Of a stretch of 64,000 nt of DNA, positions 1 through 10,160 are shown piece by piece. Both the position numbers and the translations under genes were made by a program. Location: assembly GCA_028869255.1 (NCBI GenBank), contig CP110972.1, positions 5,742,001 to 5,806,000 of the forward strand. Direction: 5' to 3'. The notes under the pieces were generated by a model, which ran no database searches, had not been told where the DNA came from, and saw nothing but the letters and a program-made list of their open reading frames with translations. Numbering within the stretch: position 1 is the first letter of the stretch; each line of letters begins with the position of its first letter. Origin of the DNA: Pseudomonas poae. GTDB taxonomy: Bacteria; Pseudomonadota; Gammaproteobacteria; Pseudomonadales; Pseudomonadaceae.

Positions 1-167
1 GCGCCGGGCGGCAACAACACTTCGGGAACCGCCACGCCGTCCTGCACAGCGGCGGCAATCAACTGCAACGGCTTGATGCTGGTCAGCACCTTGACCTCGG
101 CCTGAGCAGCACCCGCGATGAACAAACTGGTGACAAAAACGACAAAAACGGGAAAAAGTCGGGACAC
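1..167 (-). CDS. znuA: Zinc ABC transporter substrate-binding protein ZnuA (N-terminal fragment)
   Basis: The first 55 or so codons of a periplasmic zinc-binding protein run off the left edge. Translation from a GTG at 167 gives a hydrophobic signal peptide ending near AGAAQAE, then KVLTSIKPLQLIAAAV, which is the typical start of a mature ZnuA. A second in-frame GTG lies at 176, but the one at 167 has a GAGTGG ribosome-site-like stretch ahead of it. It would capture periplasmic zinc for the ZnuBC permease encoded divergently next to it. The identification rests on a short fragment plus the zur-znuCB context. Confidence 0.85.
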   Translation of the reverse strand, partial: MSRLFPVFVVFVTSLFIAGAAQAEVKVLTSIKPLQLIAAAVQDGVAVPEVLLPPG

Positions 168-194
168 GATGACCACTCAATGACGTAGGAACGG

Positions 195-207
195 GTAACA
201 TAATAAC
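195..207. promoter_or_regulatory. Candidate Zur box
   Basis: GTAACATAATAAC lies between divergent znuA and zur and matches the palindromic Zur-type pattern GTTATAnTATAAC at 10 of 12 fixed positions. Its location, 28 bp before zur and 28 bp before znuA, fits zinc-dependent repression of both transcription units. The site is seen in sequence; binding is inferred. Confidence 0.6.
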
Positions 208-234
208 GTCTCTATCAAATGTCTGTCGCCGCTC

Positions 235-717
235 ATGCCTAAAACACCGCTTGCCAGCCGTCCCCACGACCACTCTCACTGCGTGCATACCGCGCTGTCG
301 GAGGCCGATACCCTGTGCGCGCAGAAGGGCTTGCGCCTGACCGCCTTGCGCCGTCGGGTGCTGGAACTGGTGTGGCAGAGCCACAAGCCGCTGGGTGCCT
401 ACGACATTCTCGGCGTGCTCAGCGAGCAGGATGGCCGCCGCGCCGCGCCGCCCACCGTGTACCGCGCACTGGATTTCCTGCTGGAAAACGGCCTGGTACA
501 CCGTATCGCCTCGCTCAACGCGTTCGTCGGCTGCAACCACCCGGAACACGCGCACCAGGGCCAGTTCTTGATCTGCCGCGAGTGCCACGCTGCCATCGAG
601 CTTGAACAAAAAAGCATCAGCGACGCCATCATCAAAAGCTCCGCCGATGTCGGCTTCAGGGTCGAAGGGCAAACGGTCGAAGTGGTCGGGCTCTGCTCGG
701 GCTGCCAGGGGGCTTGA
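235..717 (+). CDS. zur: Zinc uptake regulator Zur (Fur family)
   Basis: This 160-residue protein has the Fur-family layout. An N-terminal winged-helix domain carries [17 protein letters not shown] and [19 protein letters not shown]. The C-terminal dimerisation and metal domain carries the two zinc-structural pairs CREC and CSGC plus a His-rich CNHPEHAH segment. With zinc bound it represses high-affinity zinc uptake. It is first in a + strand operon and its TGA shares a base with the znuC start, so regulator and transporter are co-translated. The Zur-box candidate just upstream suggests autoregulation. Length is normal for the family. Confidence 0.93.
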   Translation: MPKTPLASRPHDHSHCVHTALSEADTLCAQKGLRLTALRRRVLELVWQSHKPLGAYDILGVLSEQDGRRAAPPTVYRALDFLLENGLVHRIASLNAFVGCNHPEHAHQGQFLICRECHAAIELEQKSISDAIIKSSADVGFRVEGQTVEVVGLCSGCQGA

Positions 718-1502
718 TGAGCAATGCGTTAATCCGCCTGGAACAGGTCGGGGTCACGTTCGCCGGGCAAAACGTGCTGGATAACATCGCGCTGAGTGTG
801 GAGCCGGGGCAGATCGTCACCCTGATCGGCCCCAATGGCGCCGGCAAGACCACCCTGGTGCGCGCCGTGCTCGGCCTGCTCAAGCCCGACACCGGCAGCG
901 TGTGGCGCAAGCCCAGGCTGCGCGTTGGTTACATGCCGCAAAAGCTGCATGTGGACCCGACCTTGCCGCTGTCCGTGCTGCGTTTTTTGCGCCTGGTGCC
1001 CGGCGTGGATCGCGCCCGCGCACTGGCCGCGCTCAAGGAAGTCGGCGCTGAACAGGTGATCGACAGCCCGGTACAAAGCATCTCCGGCGGCGAAATGCAG
1101 CGCGTACTGCTGGCCCGCGCCTTGTTGCGCGAACCGGAGTTGCTGGTGCTCGATGAGCCGGTGCAAGGCGTCGACGTGGCCGGCCAGGCCGAGCTGTACA
1201 GCCTGATCACCCGCCTGCGCGACCGCCATGGCTGCGGCGTGCTGATGGTCTCCCACGACCTGCACCTGGTCATGAGCACCACCGACCAGGTGGTGTGCCT
1301 CAATCGCCATGTGTGCTGCTCCGGCCACCCGGAACAGGTCAGCGGCGACCCGGCGTTTGTCGAGTTGTTCGGCAAGAACGCGCAGAGCCTGGCGATCTAC
1401 CACCATCATCACGACCACGCCCATGATCTGCATGGCGCCGTGGTCGACGATCCCGACGCCCCTCATACCCACGTCCATGGAGATAGCTGCAAGCATGGCT
1501 GA
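717..1502 (+). CDS. znuC: Zinc ABC transporter ATP-binding protein ZnuC
   Basis: ATPase subunit of the zinc importer, 261 residues from the ATG at 717, which overlaps the zur stop; a TTG one codon upstream is less likely. It shows Walker [10 protein letters not shown], signature ISGGEMQR and Walker B LLVLDEP followed by the D-loop region QGVD. The last 35 or so residues are a histidine-rich tail ([21 protein letters not shown]) beyond the ABC domain, likely to bind zinc at the cytoplasmic face. The 3' end overlaps znuB by 8 bp, as in a tightly coupled operon. Confidence 0.95.
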   Translation: MSNALIRLEQVGVTFAGQNVLDNIALSVEPGQIVTLIGPNGAGKTTLVRAVLGLLKPDTGSVWRKPRLRVGYMPQKLHVDPTLPLSVLRFLRLVPGVDRARALAALKEVGAEQVIDSPVQSISGGEMQRVLLARALLREPELLVLDEPVQGVDVAGQAELYSLITRLRDRHGCGVLMVSHDLHLVMSTTDQVVCLNRHVCCSGHPEQVSGDPAFVELFGKNAQSLAIYHHHHDHAHDLHGAVVDDPDAPHTHVHGDSCKHG

Positions 1503-2283
1503 TTTTCTGCTCTACGCCCTGCTGGCAGGCTTGGCCTTGGCACTGGTGGCGGGCCCGCTGGGCTCGTTCGTGGTGTGGCGCCGCATGGCGTATTTCGGCG
1601 ACACCTTGTCGCACGCCGCGCTGCTGGGCGTGGCCATGGGCTTCCTGCTGGATGTGAGCCCAACCATCGCCGTGACCGTCGGCTGCCTGCTGCTGGCGGT
1701 GCTGCTGGTGACCCTGCAACAGCGCCAGCCGCTGGCCTCCGACACATTGCTGGGCATTCTCGCGCCGAGCACCTTGTCCCTTGGCCTGGTAGTGCTGAGC
1801 TTTATGCATGAAGTGCGCATCGACCTGATGGCCTACTTGTTCGGCGACTTGCTAGCGATCAGCCCCACCGACCTCTCATGGATCCTCGGCGGCAGTACGG
1901 TGGTGCTGGTGTTGCTGGTGGCCCTGTGGCGCCCGCTGCTGGCAATCACCGTGCATGAAGAGCTGGCGACGGTGGAGGGCCTGCCCGTACCCACTCTGCG
2001 CATGGCGCTTATGTTGTTGATCGCCGTGGTGATTGCTGTCGCGATGAAGATTGTCGGCGTATTGTTGATCACGTCGCTGCTGATCATTCCCGCCGCCGCC
2101 GCCCAGCGCCATGCCCGCTCACCGGAGCAGATGGCGATCGGCGCCAGCCTGCTGGGGATGCTGGCAGTGTGTGGGGGCCTGGCGCTGTCCTGGTTCAAGG
2201 ACACGCCGGCCGGGCCGTCGATTGTGGTCACGGCCGCCGCCCTGTTTCTGCTGAGTTTTGTCCTGCCCCGTCGAGGGGTGTAG
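1495..2283 (+). CDS. znuB: Zinc ABC transporter permease ZnuB
   Basis: Integral membrane permease of 262 residues with about eight hydrophobic segments (ABC-3 family). The ATG at 1495 overlaps znuC. The N-terminus reads [23 protein letters not shown], and the conserved permease region [20 protein letters not shown] follows. An open frame extends upstream to 1309 inside znuC but codes there for nothing family-like, so the internal start is chosen. It pairs with ZnuC and ZnuA to bring zinc into the cytoplasm. Confidence 0.95.
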   Translation: MADFLLYALLAGLALALVAGPLGSFVVWRRMAYFGDTLSHAALLGVAMGFLLDVSPTIAVTVGCLLLAVLLVTLQQRQPLASDTLLGILAPSTLSLGLVVLSFMHEVRIDLMAYLFGDLLAISPTDLSWILGGSTVVLVLLVALWRPLLAITVHEELATVEGLPVPTLRMALMLLIAVVIAVAMKIVGVLLITSLLIIPAAAAQRHARSPEQMAIGASLLGMLAVCGGLALSWFKDTPAGPSIVVTAAALFLLSFVLPRRGV

Positions 2284-2320
2284 ACTTGCTCGCTTTTTGC
2301 GCAATTAGAGAGTCGCAGGA

Positions 2321-3040
2321 ATGAAGCCGTTCAACTCCCGTTATCTGCTCCTTGCCGCATTTTCCTTGCTGCTGGGCGCCTGTCAGAGCACACCGCCCGC
2401 CGCCCCCGAGGCCCCGGACGCACGCGCTGCGGCCATCGCGCAGCTGGAGCAAAACCTGGCCAGCAGTGAGCTGGCCACCGCCGAGGACCAACTGGCCGCG
2501 CTGCAGGCCCAGTCACCCAACGACCCGGCCCTTGAGCCGTACCAGCGCCAATTGGCCGAAGCCTACCTGCAGCGCAGCCAGATCGTGCTGCAAAAAGGTG
2601 ATGTCAATGCCGCCGCCACTGCCCTGAGCCGGGCCCGCGCATTGATGCCCAAGGCGCCGGCGCTCACCGGCGGGGTGAACAGCGCCATCACGCACGCCCG
2701 CAAAGCCGAGCTGGATAAAGCTGAGGCCGCACTCAAAGCCGCCGAGGCCAAGCCTGCCGCCAAAGTCATCGACCCGGCCGCTGAAAGCACCACGGTTGCG
2801 TTGAACCTCACTGATATCGAAGAACTTCGCCATCAGTTGGATGCCATCGCTACCGATGTGGTGAATTACCAGTGCGACGTAAGCATCCAGGTGCCGCGCA
2901 CCCAGGATTACCCATGGCTTGCCACGCTGCTGACCAAACGGGTGAAGCGACTTGATTCGGGATATGAGCTGAAGATTCACCGGCAGATTCTGAAACACAT
3001 TCCGGCGCAAGTGGTGCTGATTCCGCGCAAGGCGCAATAA
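2321..3040 (+). CDS. Putative outer-membrane lipoprotein, TPR-like, in the zinc operon
   Basis: A 239-residue secreted lipoprotein. It starts with a signal peptide and lipobox LLGAC (cysteine about 21), then an Ala/Pro-rich linker and Ala/Leu-rich helical repeats resembling a tetratricopeptide-like region (residues about 35 to 130). The C-terminal quarter contains NLTDIEELRHQLDAIATDVV and basic residues. It follows znuB by 37 bp on the same strand and may be read from the zinc operon. A homologous gene sits in the same place in other pseudomonads, between znuB and metN, as far as I recall. No enzymatic motif is visible and the function is unknown. Confidence 0.75.
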   Translation: MKPFNSRYLLLAAFSLLLGACQSTPPAAPEAPDARAAAIAQLEQNLASSELATAEDQLAALQAQSPNDPALEPYQRQLAEAYLQRSQIVLQKGDVNAAATALSRARALMPKAPALTGGVNSAITHARKAELDKAEAALKAAEAKPAAKVIDPAAESTTVALNLTDIEELRHQLDAIATDVVNYQCDVSIQVPRTQDYPWLATLLTKRVKRLDSGYELKIHRQILKHIPAQVVLIPRKAQ

Positions 3041-3042
3041 AG

Positions 3043-3116
3043 CATCGCAGGCAAGCCAGCTCCCACATGTTGAACTGTGAACACATTCAAATGTAGGAGC
3101 TGGGTTGCCTGCGATG
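3043..3116. repeat. REP pair (inverted)
   Basis: Two inverted copies of the GCATCGCAGGCAAGCCAGC-type REP face each other between convergent genes (lipoprotein and katE). The right copy is slightly decayed (TAGGAGCTGGGTTGCC). It probably folds as a long hairpin at the 3' ends of both transcripts. Confidence 0.85.
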
Positions 3117-3140
3117 ACGATCTAACAAACAACCAACGAC

Positions 3141-5282
3141 TTAAGCCGGAATCGCCTTGGCCTTCGGCTCACGATCCCAAACCCGATGCTGCCCGATCGC
3201 GGCAAAAAACGCTTTGAACGCCTTGGCGTCCGCACCTACGATCAACCCCGCATCCACCTCAAGCTTCAGCAGGTCCAGCAAGGGCTTGGCATCCGGGGCA
3301 AGGGCAATCGCCTTCAGATGCTTGTAAGCCTCCAGCAGGAAGTGCAACGCGACGCCGTCGCCGCTCAACGCCTTGATCGACTCTTTACCGCCGGGTACGA
3401 ACACCGCATCAAACGCAATCGACGGCATGCCTTCCATCGACGCATCCACCGGCAGGCTCTTGCCATCGGCGGTCTTCACCGGCGCCGAGGTCGGCCCCAG
3501 CAGCTTGGCGTGTGCGCCTTCAGCTTCCAGCGCCTTCTTCAACGCGGCAATCGCCGTAGCATCTACACCGTTGGCGGCCAGAATGGCCACTTTGCGCGTC
3601 TTGATATCGCCCGGCAGCAAATTCGCCTGGCTCAGCGCAGGTGAACGCTCCGGCTTGGTTTGACGCTCAGGCACCGTGCCTTTGGTCGGCACCGGCAGGC
3701 CCAGGTTCTGCGCCACACGCTTGGCCAATTCCAGGTCGATATTGGCCAGGATCTCATTGACCTGACGCGCACGAATAAACTCGCGCTCCACCTTGCCCAA
3801 CTCAAAGCTGTACGCCGCAATAATGTGCTCTTGCTCGTGCTTGCTCATGCTGCGAAAGAACAGCCGCGCCTGGGAGAAGTGATCGCCGAACGACTCGCTA
3901 CGCTCACGCACCTTGTGCGCCTCGATGCGTTCCGGATAGCTCTCGAAACCTCCATCCTGCGCCGCAGGTGGGGTTTCTTTCGGCCAGCCGCCATCAATCG
4001 AGTTCGGCTCGTACGAGGCACGACCCTTGTCGATGGTGCTGCGGTGCATGGCATCGCGCTGGTTGTTATGCAGCGGCGTCACCGGCTGGTTGATCGGCAA
4101 CTGGTGAAAGTTCGGGCCGCCCAGTCGGCTGATCTGCGTATCGGTGTAGGAAAACAACCGACCTTGCAGCAGTGGGTCATTGGAGAAGTCGATGCCCGGC
4201 ACGATGTGCCCAGGGCAGAACGCCACCTGCTCGACTTCGGCAAAGAAGTTGTCCGGGTTGCGGTTCAGCACCATCTTGCCCAGCGGGGTAATCGGCACCA
4301 GCTCTTCGGGGATCAGCTTGGTCGGGTCGAGGATGTCGAAGTCGAACGCGTGCTCCTTGTCTTCAGGAATCACCTGCACGCCCAGCTCCCACTCAGGGTA
4401 ATCGCCGCTTTCAATCGACTCCCAGAGGTCGCGACGGTGGTAATCGGTATCTTTACCTGCAAGCTTCTGGGCCTCGTCCCACACCAGCGAGCAGGTGCCG
4501 GCTGTAGGGCGCCAGTGGAATTTGACGAAGTTGGATTTACCCTCGGCATTCACCAGGCGGAAAGTGTGCACACCAAACCCCTGCATGCTGCGCAGGCTTT
4601 TGGGGATCGCACGGTCGGACATGGCCCAGATCACCATGTGCGCCGATTCCGGCTGCAGCGAGACAAAATCCCAGAACGTATCGTGGGCCGAGCCGCCGGT
4701 AGGAATCTCGTTATGCGGCTCAGGTTTTACCGCATGCACGAAGTCAGGAAACTTGATCGCGTCCTGGATGAAAAACACCGGCATGTTGTTGCCCACCAGG
4801 TCGAAGTTGCCTTCGTCAGTGAAGAACTTCACGGCAAAGCCGCGCACGTCGCGCACCGTATCGCCGGAACCGCGCGGGCCCTGCACGGTGGAGAAGCGCA
4901 CAAATACCGGGGTTTTATGCCCAGGGTCACGTAGGAAACCGGCCTTGGTCAGCGCGGAATGGTTTTCATAGGTTTGAAAATAGCCATGGGCGCCGGTGCC
5001 ACGGGCATGCACGATGCGCTCCGGGATACGCTCATGGTCAAAGTGCGTGATTTTTTCACGCATGATGAAGTCTTCCAGCAGCGACGGGCCACGGGAACCG
5101 ACTTTGAGGGTGTTCTGGTTATCGGAAATCTTCACGCCCTGGTTGGTGCGCAGCGCCTGGCCGGTCGCATCGGAACGGAACTCCTCCAGGGCCTGCAGCT
5201 TGGCGTTGGTGTTGCCACGGTCCAGGGTGTCGGTGCCCGCGAGCTCACTCTTCGGCGGGGTAGCTGGCTTCTTGGTACTCAT
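3141..5282 (-). CDS. katE: Catalase HPII, large-subunit haem catalase
   Basis: A 713-residue clade-2 catalase that converts hydrogen peroxide to water and oxygen. Catalytic features are [13 protein letters not shown] (active-site His), [13 protein letters not shown] (Asn) and [14 protein letters not shown] (proximal Tyr). About 150 C-terminal residues form the DJ-1/PfpI-like flavodoxin-fold domain that marks the large subunit type ([12 protein letters not shown], then [11 protein letters not shown]). The N-terminus is a polar extension with [20 protein letters not shown]. It is a single gene, minus strand, facing metN divergently across 265 bp. Members are usually stationary-phase (RpoS) induced; I could not assign a promoter. 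Confidence 0.95.
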   Translation of the reverse strand: MSTKKPATPPKSELAGTDTLDRGNTNAKLQALEEFRSDATGQALRTNQGVKISDNQNTLKVGSRGPSLLEDFIMREKITHFDHERIPERIVHARGTGAHGYFQTYENHSALTKAGFLRDPGHKTPVFVRFSTVQGPRGSGDTVRDVRGFAVKFFTDEGNFDLVGNNMPVFFIQDAIKFPDFVHAVKPEPHNEIPTGGSAHDTFWDFVSLQPESAHMVIWAMSDRAIPKSLRSMQGFGVHTFRLVNAEGKSNFVKFHWRPTAGTCSLVWDEAQKLAGKDTDYHRRDLWESIESGDYPEWELGVQVIPEDKEHAFDFDILDPTKLIPEELVPITPLGKMVLNRNPDNFFAEVEQVAFCPGHIVPGIDFSNDPLLQGRLFSYTDTQISRLGGPNFHQLPINQPVTPLHNNQRDAMHRSTIDKGRASYEPNSIDGGWPKETPPAAQDGGFESYPERIEAHKVRERSESFGDHFSQARLFFRSMSKHEQEHIIAAYSFELGKVEREFIRARQVNEILANIDLELAKRVAQNLGLPVPTKGTVPERQTKPERSPALSQANLLPGDIKTRKVAILAANGVDATAIAALKKALEAEGAHAKLLGPTSAPVKTADGKSLPVDASMEGMPSIAFDAVFVPGGKESIKALSGDGVALHFLLEAYKHLKAIALAPDAKPLLDLLKLEVDAGLIVGADAKAFKAFFAAIGQHRVWDREPKAKAIPA

Positions 5283-5547
5283 CAGTCAAAACTCCTTATT
5301 CAAAGTGGCCAGAGCGGTCCCCGGCTCGTTTGAGCAAAACCCCAGGCACGGCACCTGGGAAATCGAGTTGCTTAAGTAGTGACTGGTACCGTTTTGCGCC
5401 GTTCCTTTTTTATGACCTTTGATCGCGTTATTGCCAAATCGCTGGTTGAATGCGAAATAAATGCTAAGAAACACTATACGGACAGGCTAAAATGCGCGCC
5501 CGGCTAACCGCTGATCCCTTTTCCATGCGCCCCACAAGGTTCGCTAC

Positions 5548-6555
5548 GTGATCGAGTTTCATAACGTCCATAAAACCTACCGCGTCGCCGGTAAGGAAAT
5601 CCCCGCGCTGCACCCCACCAGCCTGCGCGTCGAAAACGGCCAGGTGTTCGGCCTCATTGGCCACTCCGGTGCGGGAAAAAGTACCCTGCTGCGTCTGATC
5701 AATCGCTTGGAACAACCCAGCGGCGGTCAGATCAATGTCGACGGCGAAGAAGTCACCGCACTCGACGCCAACGGCCTGCGCCGTTTCCGTCAGCAGGTCG
5801 GGATGATTTTCCAGCACTTCAACTTGCTGGCGTCCAAGACCGTGGCCGACAACGTGGCACTGCCGCTGACCCTGGCCGGCGAATTGTCGCGCAAGGATAT
5901 CGACCTGCGCGTGGCCGAACTGCTGGCCCGCGTCGGCTTGTCGGACCACGCCAGGAAGTACCCGGCGCAGTTGTCCGGTGGCCAGAAGCAGCGCGTCGGC
6001 ATCGCCCGCGCCCTGGCGACCAAGCCAAAAATCCTGCTGTGCGACGAAGCCACCAGCGCCCTCGACCCGCAAACCACCGCCTCGGTATTGAAACTGCTGG
6101 CTGAGATCAACCGCGAGCTGAAGCTGACCATCGTGCTGATCACCCATGAAATGGACGTGATCCGCCGCGTGTGCGATCACGTGGCCGTGATGGACGCCGG
6201 TGTGATCGTCGAGCAAGGCTCGGTGGCCGACGTGTTCCTGCACCCCAAACACCCGACCACCAAGCGCTTCGTGCAAGAAGCCGAGCAAGTCGATGAAGGC
6301 GAGCAACGTGATGTGTTCGCCCATGTGCCGGGCCGCATCGTACGCCTGACGTTCCAGGGCGAAGCGACCTACGCGCCGTTGCTGGGTACCGTCGCCCGTG
6401 AAACGGGGGTGGACTACAGCATCCTTGCCGGTCGAATCGACCACATCAAAGACACCCCCTACGGGCAACTGACCCTGGCCATCACCGGCGGTGACATGGA
6501 GGCGGCATTTGCCCGCTTCACCGCAGCCGATGTGCACATGGAGGTCCTGCGTTAA
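5548..6555 (+). CDS. metN: D/L-methionine ABC transporter ATP-binding protein MetN
   Basis: A 335-residue ATPase with Walker [10 protein letters not shown], signature [15 protein letters not shown], Walker [13 protein letters not shown] and a C-terminal NIL (ACT-like) domain in the last 80 residues that senses methionine in this family. The start is the GTG at 5548, the only one giving the usual [12 protein letters not shown]-terminus. It is first of a metNIQ operon; its TAA shares its last base with the metI ATG. Confidence 0.94.
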   Translation: MIEFHNVHKTYRVAGKEIPALHPTSLRVENGQVFGLIGHSGAGKSTLLRLINRLEQPSGGQINVDGEEVTALDANGLRRFRQQVGMIFQHFNLLASKTVADNVALPLTLAGELSRKDIDLRVAELLARVGLSDHARKYPAQLSGGQKQRVGIARALATKPKILLCDEATSALDPQTTASVLKLLAEINRELKLTIVLITHEMDVIRRVCDHVAVMDAGVIVEQGSVADVFLHPKHPTTKRFVQEAEQVDEGEQRDVFAHVPGRIVRLTFQGEATYAPLLGTVARETGVDYSILAGRIDHIKDTPYGQLTLAITGGDMEAAFARFTAADVHMEVLR

Positions 6556-7229
6556 TGGACGTATTACTGCATTACTTCGACAAGGTTGACTGGGCGGACA
6601 TCTGGGTTGCCACCGGCGACACCATGCTGATGCTCAGCACCTCGCTGTTTTTCACGGTGCTGGTGGGCCTGCCGCTGGGCATTCTGCTGTTTCTGTTCAG
6701 CCCACGGCAGTTGCTGGAGCAGAAAGCCACCTATGGCGTACTGGCATTTATCGTCAACGCTATACGCTCTCTGCCGTTTATCATCCTGCTGATTGTGATG
6801 ATCCCGACGACGATCTTCATCACCGGCACCTCGCTTGGCGTGGCCGGCGCGATTCCACCGCTGGTGGTAGGGGCTTCGACGTTCTTCGCGCGGCTGGTGG
6901 AAACCGCATTGCGCGAGGTGGATCGCGGCATCATCGAGGCGACCCAAGCCATGGGCGCCACCACTCGGCAGATCATCGTCAAGGCGCTTCTGCCGGAGGC
7001 AAAGCCCGGCATCATTGCGGCAATCACCGTCACCGCCATCGCTCTGGTGGGCTACACCGCCATGGCAGGCGTGGTGGGCGCCGGTGGCTTGGGTGACCTG
7101 GCGATCCGTTATGGATACCAGCGTTTCCAGGACGATGTGATGGTCGTTACCGTAGTCATGCTGATTGTGCTGGTACAAATTCTGCAAACCATCGGCGACA
7201 AGCTGGTGACACACTATTCTCGAAAATAA
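6555..7229 (+). CDS. metI: Methionine ABC transporter permease MetI
   Basis: A 224-residue inner-membrane permease with five or so transmembrane segments and the EAA-type coupling loop ALREVDRGIIEATQAMGA, followed by LLPEAKPGI. It overlaps the metN stop by one base. It forms the channel of the methionine importer. Confidence 0.94.
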   Translation: MDVLLHYFDKVDWADIWVATGDTMLMLSTSLFFTVLVGLPLGILLFLFSPRQLLEQKATYGVLAFIVNAIRSLPFIILLIVMIPTTIFITGTSLGVAGAIPPLVVGASTFFARLVETALREVDRGIIEATQAMGATTRQIIVKALLPEAKPGIIAAITVTAIALVGYTAMAGVVGAGGLGDLAIRYGYQRFQDDVMVVTVVMLIVLVQILQTIGDKLVTHYSRK

Positions 7230-7280
7230 CGGCCATGGCCGGCCCCTCGCCGGCCCATGCCCGAACAAGGAGCTTGTTGA

Positions 7281-8054
7281 ATGAAAAAACTACTGGTTGC
7301 TTTCGCCGCCGTTGCCGCGTTTTCCGCCCACGCTGCCGAGACCATCACGGTCGCTGCATCGCCGGTACCGCACGCGGAAATCCTCGAATTCGTGAAGCCT
7401 GCACTCGCCAAAGAAGGCGTGGATTTGCAGGTCAAAGTCTTCACCGACTACGTGCAGCCGAACGTACAGGTAGCTGAAAAGCGCCTGGACGCCAACTTCT
7501 TCCAGCACCAGCCGTACCTGGATGAGTTCAACAAAACCAAAGGCACTCACCTGGTGAGCGTCGGTGCTGTGCACCTGGAGCCCCTGGGCGCCTACTCCAG
7601 CAAGTACAAGAAGCTGGAAGAACTGCCAAGCGGCGCCAACGTGGTGATCCCGAACGACGCCACCAACGGCGGCCGCGCTCTGCTGCTGCTGGCCAAGTAC
7701 AACCTGATCACCCTGAAGGACCCGACCAACATCCTGTCGACCATCAAGGACATCACCGGCAACCCGAAAAACCTGAAATTCCGCGAACTGGAAGCCGCCA
7801 CTCTGCCGCGCGTGCTGACCCAGGTCGACCTGGCGCTGATCAACACCAACTACGCCCTGGAAGCCAAGCTGGACCCGTCCAAGGACGCCCTGGTGATCGA
7901 AGGCAATGACTCGCCTTACGTGAACATCCTGGTCACCCGCGACGACAACAAGGACTCGGACGCCGTGAAGAAGCTGGTTGCAGCCCTGCACACGCCGGAA
8001 GTGAAAGCGTTCATTCTTGAGAAGTACAAAGGCGCGATTCTGCCGGCGTTCTGA
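7281..8054 (+). CDS. metQ: Methionine-binding protein MetQ (NLPA family)
   Basis: A 257-residue periplasmic binding protein. The signal peptide ends with AFSAHAAET. The mature part has ITVAASPVPHAEILEF and the NLPA-family ligand region DANFFQHQPYLDEFN and VIPNDATNGGRALLLL. It lacks a lipobox cysteine, so it is a soluble rather than lipid-anchored form. The ribosome site AAGGAG precedes the ATG. It is last in metNIQ, ending just before a REP cluster. Confidence 0.93.
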   Translation: MKKLLVAFAAVAAFSAHAAETITVAASPVPHAEILEFVKPALAKEGVDLQVKVFTDYVQPNVQVAEKRLDANFFQHQPYLDEFNKTKGTHLVSVGAVHLEPLGAYSSKYKKLEELPSGANVVIPNDATNGGRALLLLAKYNLITLKDPTNILSTIKDITGNPKNLKFRELEAATLPRVLTQVDLALINTNYALEAKLDPSKDALVIEGNDSPYVNILVTRDDNKDSDAVKKLVAALHTPEVKAFILEKYKGAILPAF

Positions 8055-8070
8055 TCAAACCAGATCAAAA

Positions 8071-8164
8071 AATGTGGGAGCGGGCTTGCTCGCGAATGCG
8101 GTGATTCAGTCGACAGATTCCGTGACTGACACTCCGCCTTCGCGGGCAAGCCCGCTCCCACATT
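8071..8164. repeat. REP pair (inverted)
   Basis: AATGTGGGAGCGGGCTTGCTCGCGAA faces its complement CGCGGGCAAGCCCGCTCCCACATT with a 45-bp spacer. It lies immediately after metQ and next to the tandem REP array. It belongs to the CGGGC subtype. Confidence 0.9.
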
Positions 8165-8170
8165 TGTTTT

Positions 8171-8620
8171 GTGTTGCTTGAAAGGTCAGGCCACTGACTC
8201 GATACTCAACCCTTGCACAAAACCACTGTGGGAGCTGGCTTGCCCGCGATGGCGGTGTTTCAGTGCCAGAGATGCAAGCTGACCCACCGCTATCGCGGGC
8301 AAGCCCGCTCCCACATTTATTTTGTGTTGCTTGAAAGGTCAGGCCACTGACTCGATACTCAACCCATGCACAAAACCACTGTGGGAGCTGGCTTGCCCGC
8401 GATGGCGGTGCATCAGTGCCAGAGATGCAAGCTGACCCACCGCTATCGCAGGCAAGCCCACTCCCACATTTATTTTGTGTTGCTTGAAAGGTCAGGCCAC
8501 TGACTCGATACTCAACCCTTGCACAAAACCACTGTGGGAGCTGGCTTGCCCGCGATGGCGGTGCATCAGTGCCAGAGATGCAAGCTGACCCACCGCTATC
8601 GCGGGCAAGCCCACTCCCAC
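8171..8620. repeat. Tandem array of REP pairs, 153-bp unit, about three copies
   Basis: The phrase GTGTTGCTTGAAAGGTCAGG recurs at 8171, 8324 and 8477, an exact period of 153 bp; the last unit breaks off near 8620. Each unit holds a unique-looking 50-bp segment plus one inverted REP pair around a GCCAGAGATGCAAGCTGACCC core. Copies differ by only a few bases (GTTTCAG versus GCATCAG; GCGGGCAAGCCC versus GCAGGCAAGCCC), so duplication is recent. The array fills the space between metQ and sco and holds no gene. Confidence 0.93.
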
Positions 8621-8628
8621 GGCGCTTG

Positions 8629-9264
8629 TTATTTACGCTGCAGCAAGCCTGGCAACTGCGCCACCAGCTTTTGGTTGTTCAACGGCGCACGGATAAACCC
8701 ACGCTGCGTACCATCCGGGCCGATCAGCGCGAGGTTGCCGCTGTGGTCGACGGTGTAGTTTGGCTTGCTGGTATCCGCCGGGATGAACGGGATGCTCACC
8801 GCATTCGAGACCTTCTGCACATCGCCCACATTTGCACCGGTAAGGCCCTGGAATTGCGGGTCGAAGTAGCCCAGGTACTGCTTGAGCTGGGTCGGCGTGT
8901 CGCGGTTTGGGTCGACACTGACCAAAATCACCTGCAACTTATCCACGGCCTCTTTCGGCAGTTCGCTCTTGATCTGGCGCAGTTGGGCGAGGGTGGTCGG
9001 GCAGATGTCCGGGCAGAAGGTGTAGCCGAAGAACAGCAGGCTCCACTTGCCTTTCAACTCGCTGACCACAACCGGCTGGCCGTCTTGATTGGTCATGGTC
9101 ACCGGTGGCAGCTGGCGGCTTTGCGGCAGCAGGATGATACCGGCGTCGATCAGCGCGGTGGGGTCGCCCTGGCCTTTGCCACTGAGTACCTTGTTGACGG
9201 TCAGGCCCATGATCAACGCGACGATGGCCACCAGGATAAAGACAGTTTTTTGAGTTCGGGTCAT
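8629..9264 (-). CDS. SCO1/SenC copper chaperone for cytochrome oxidase
   Basis: A 211-residue membrane-anchored thioredoxin-fold protein. One transmembrane segment spans residues 8 to 25. The copper site shows Cys84 and Cys88 in FCPDICP and His174 in VDHSGN. It delivers copper to the CuA centre of subunit II. The start at 9264 is taken because [17 protein letters not shown] is the usual N-terminus; the frame stays open upstream only as shadow of ctaB. Its ATG overlaps the ctaB stop. It is last gene of the cox assembly set. Confidence 0.93.
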   Translation of the reverse strand: MTRTQKTVFILVAIVALIMGLTVNKVLSGKGQGDPTALIDAGIILLPQSRQLPPVTMTNQDGQPVVVSELKGKWSLLFFGYTFCPDICPTTLAQLRQIKSELPKEAVDKLQVILVSVDPNRDTPTQLKQYLGYFDPQFQGLTGANVGDVQKVSNAVSIPFIPADTSKPNYTVDHSGNLALIGPDGTQRGFIRAPLNNQKLVAQLPGLLQRK

Positions 9265-10160
9265 AGGTTCAACAGTAAGTAATGGTCTACGAGCAGGGCG
9301 ATAAACAGCAGGAACAGGTACCAGATAGAGTACTTGAACGTGTTGATCGCCGCGTGCGGCTTGCTGCCACGGTACAGCACCCAGGCCCATTGCAGAAAGC
9401 GTGCGCCCAATACCAGCGCGCACGCCAGGTACAGCAGGCCGCTCATATGGATGACGTAAGGCATCAGGCTCGCCGCCAGCAGGGCGAAGGTGTAGAGCAG
9501 GATATGCACCTTGGTGTAGTGCTCGCCATGGGTGACCGGCAGCATCGGAATATCTGCCTTGGCGTATTCCTCCTTGCGGTGAATGGCCAGGGCCCAGAAG
9601 TGCGGCGGGGTCCAGGCGAAGATGATGAGCACCAGCAGCAGCGGCTCGGCGCTGACATGCCCGGTTACCGCAACCCAGCCCAACAACGGCGGCGCAGCCT
9701 CGGCGAGGCCGCCGATGACGATATTCTGCGGCGTGGCGCGCTTCAAAAAGCCGGTATAGATCACCGCATAACCCAGCAGCGAGGCCAGCGTCAGCCAGGC
9801 CGCCAGGGGGTTGGTGAACGCCAGCAGCAAGGCCAATCCAGCCACAGCCAGACACAACGCAAAGGTCAACGCCGCCACCGGCGACACGCGCCCCTGCGCC
9901 ATCGGCCGCTGATGCGTGCGCGCCATCACCGCATCAATCCGCCGATCCACCACATGGTTGACCGCCGCCGCCCCACCGGCACACAGCGCAATGCCCAGGT
10001 TGCCAAACACCAGCACCGCCCACGGCACCCCGGCGCGGGTCGCGAGGAACATGCCCACCAACGAGGTGATGAGCATCAGCACCACCACTTTCGGCTTGGT
10101 CAGCTCCAGGTAGTCACGCCAGATCGCCTGATCGTGACGCGTGCCGATCAAGGTCGCCAT
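9261..10160 (-). CDS. ctaB: Protohaem IX farnesyltransferase (haem O synthase)
   Basis: A 299-residue polytopic UbiA-family prenyltransferase that adds a farnesyl group to haem B for haem-copper oxidases. The prenyl-diphosphate motif appears as [19 protein letters not shown] (an N/DxxxD-type motif) and the second loop as [17 protein letters not shown]. It lies between ctaA (overlap 13 bp) and sco (overlap 4 bp). Also named cyoE; the context with caa3 oxidase genes argues for the ctaB role. Confidence 0.94.
   Translation of the reverse strand: MATLIGTRHDQAIWRDYLELTKPKVVVLMLITSLVGMFLATRAGVPWAVLVFGNLGIALCAGGAAAVNHVVDRRIDAVMARTHQRPMAQGRVSPVAALTFALCLAVAGLALLLAFTNPLAAWLTLASLLGYAVIYTGFLKRATPQNIVIGGLAEAAPPLLGWVAVTGHVSAEPLLLVLIIFAWTPPHFWALAIHRKEEYAKADIPMLPVTHGEHYTKVHILLYTFALLAASLMPYVIHMSGLLYLACALVLGARFLQWAWVLYRGSKPHAAINTFKYSIWYLFLLFIALLVDHYLLLNL

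Noticed and set aside
5341..5359. Inverted repeat CCCAGG-N7-CCTGGG between katE and metN
   Set aside because: Only a 6-bp stem, no T-run, and no known operator of that form; not called as a terminator or binding site.
5286..5474. 62-codon open frame between katE and metN
   Set aside because: No ribosome site, no family-like features, and located in the divergent promoter region.
8171..8620. Periodic repeats as a possible CRISPR array
   Set aside because: The unit is 153 bp with inverted REP pairs, repeats are not 25-40 bp direct repeats with unique spacers, and no cas gene is present.
9265..9855. Fusion of SCO with a longer N-terminal domain
   Set aside because: The extension is antisense-like noise within ctaB in another frame; the SCO transmembrane start is at 9264.
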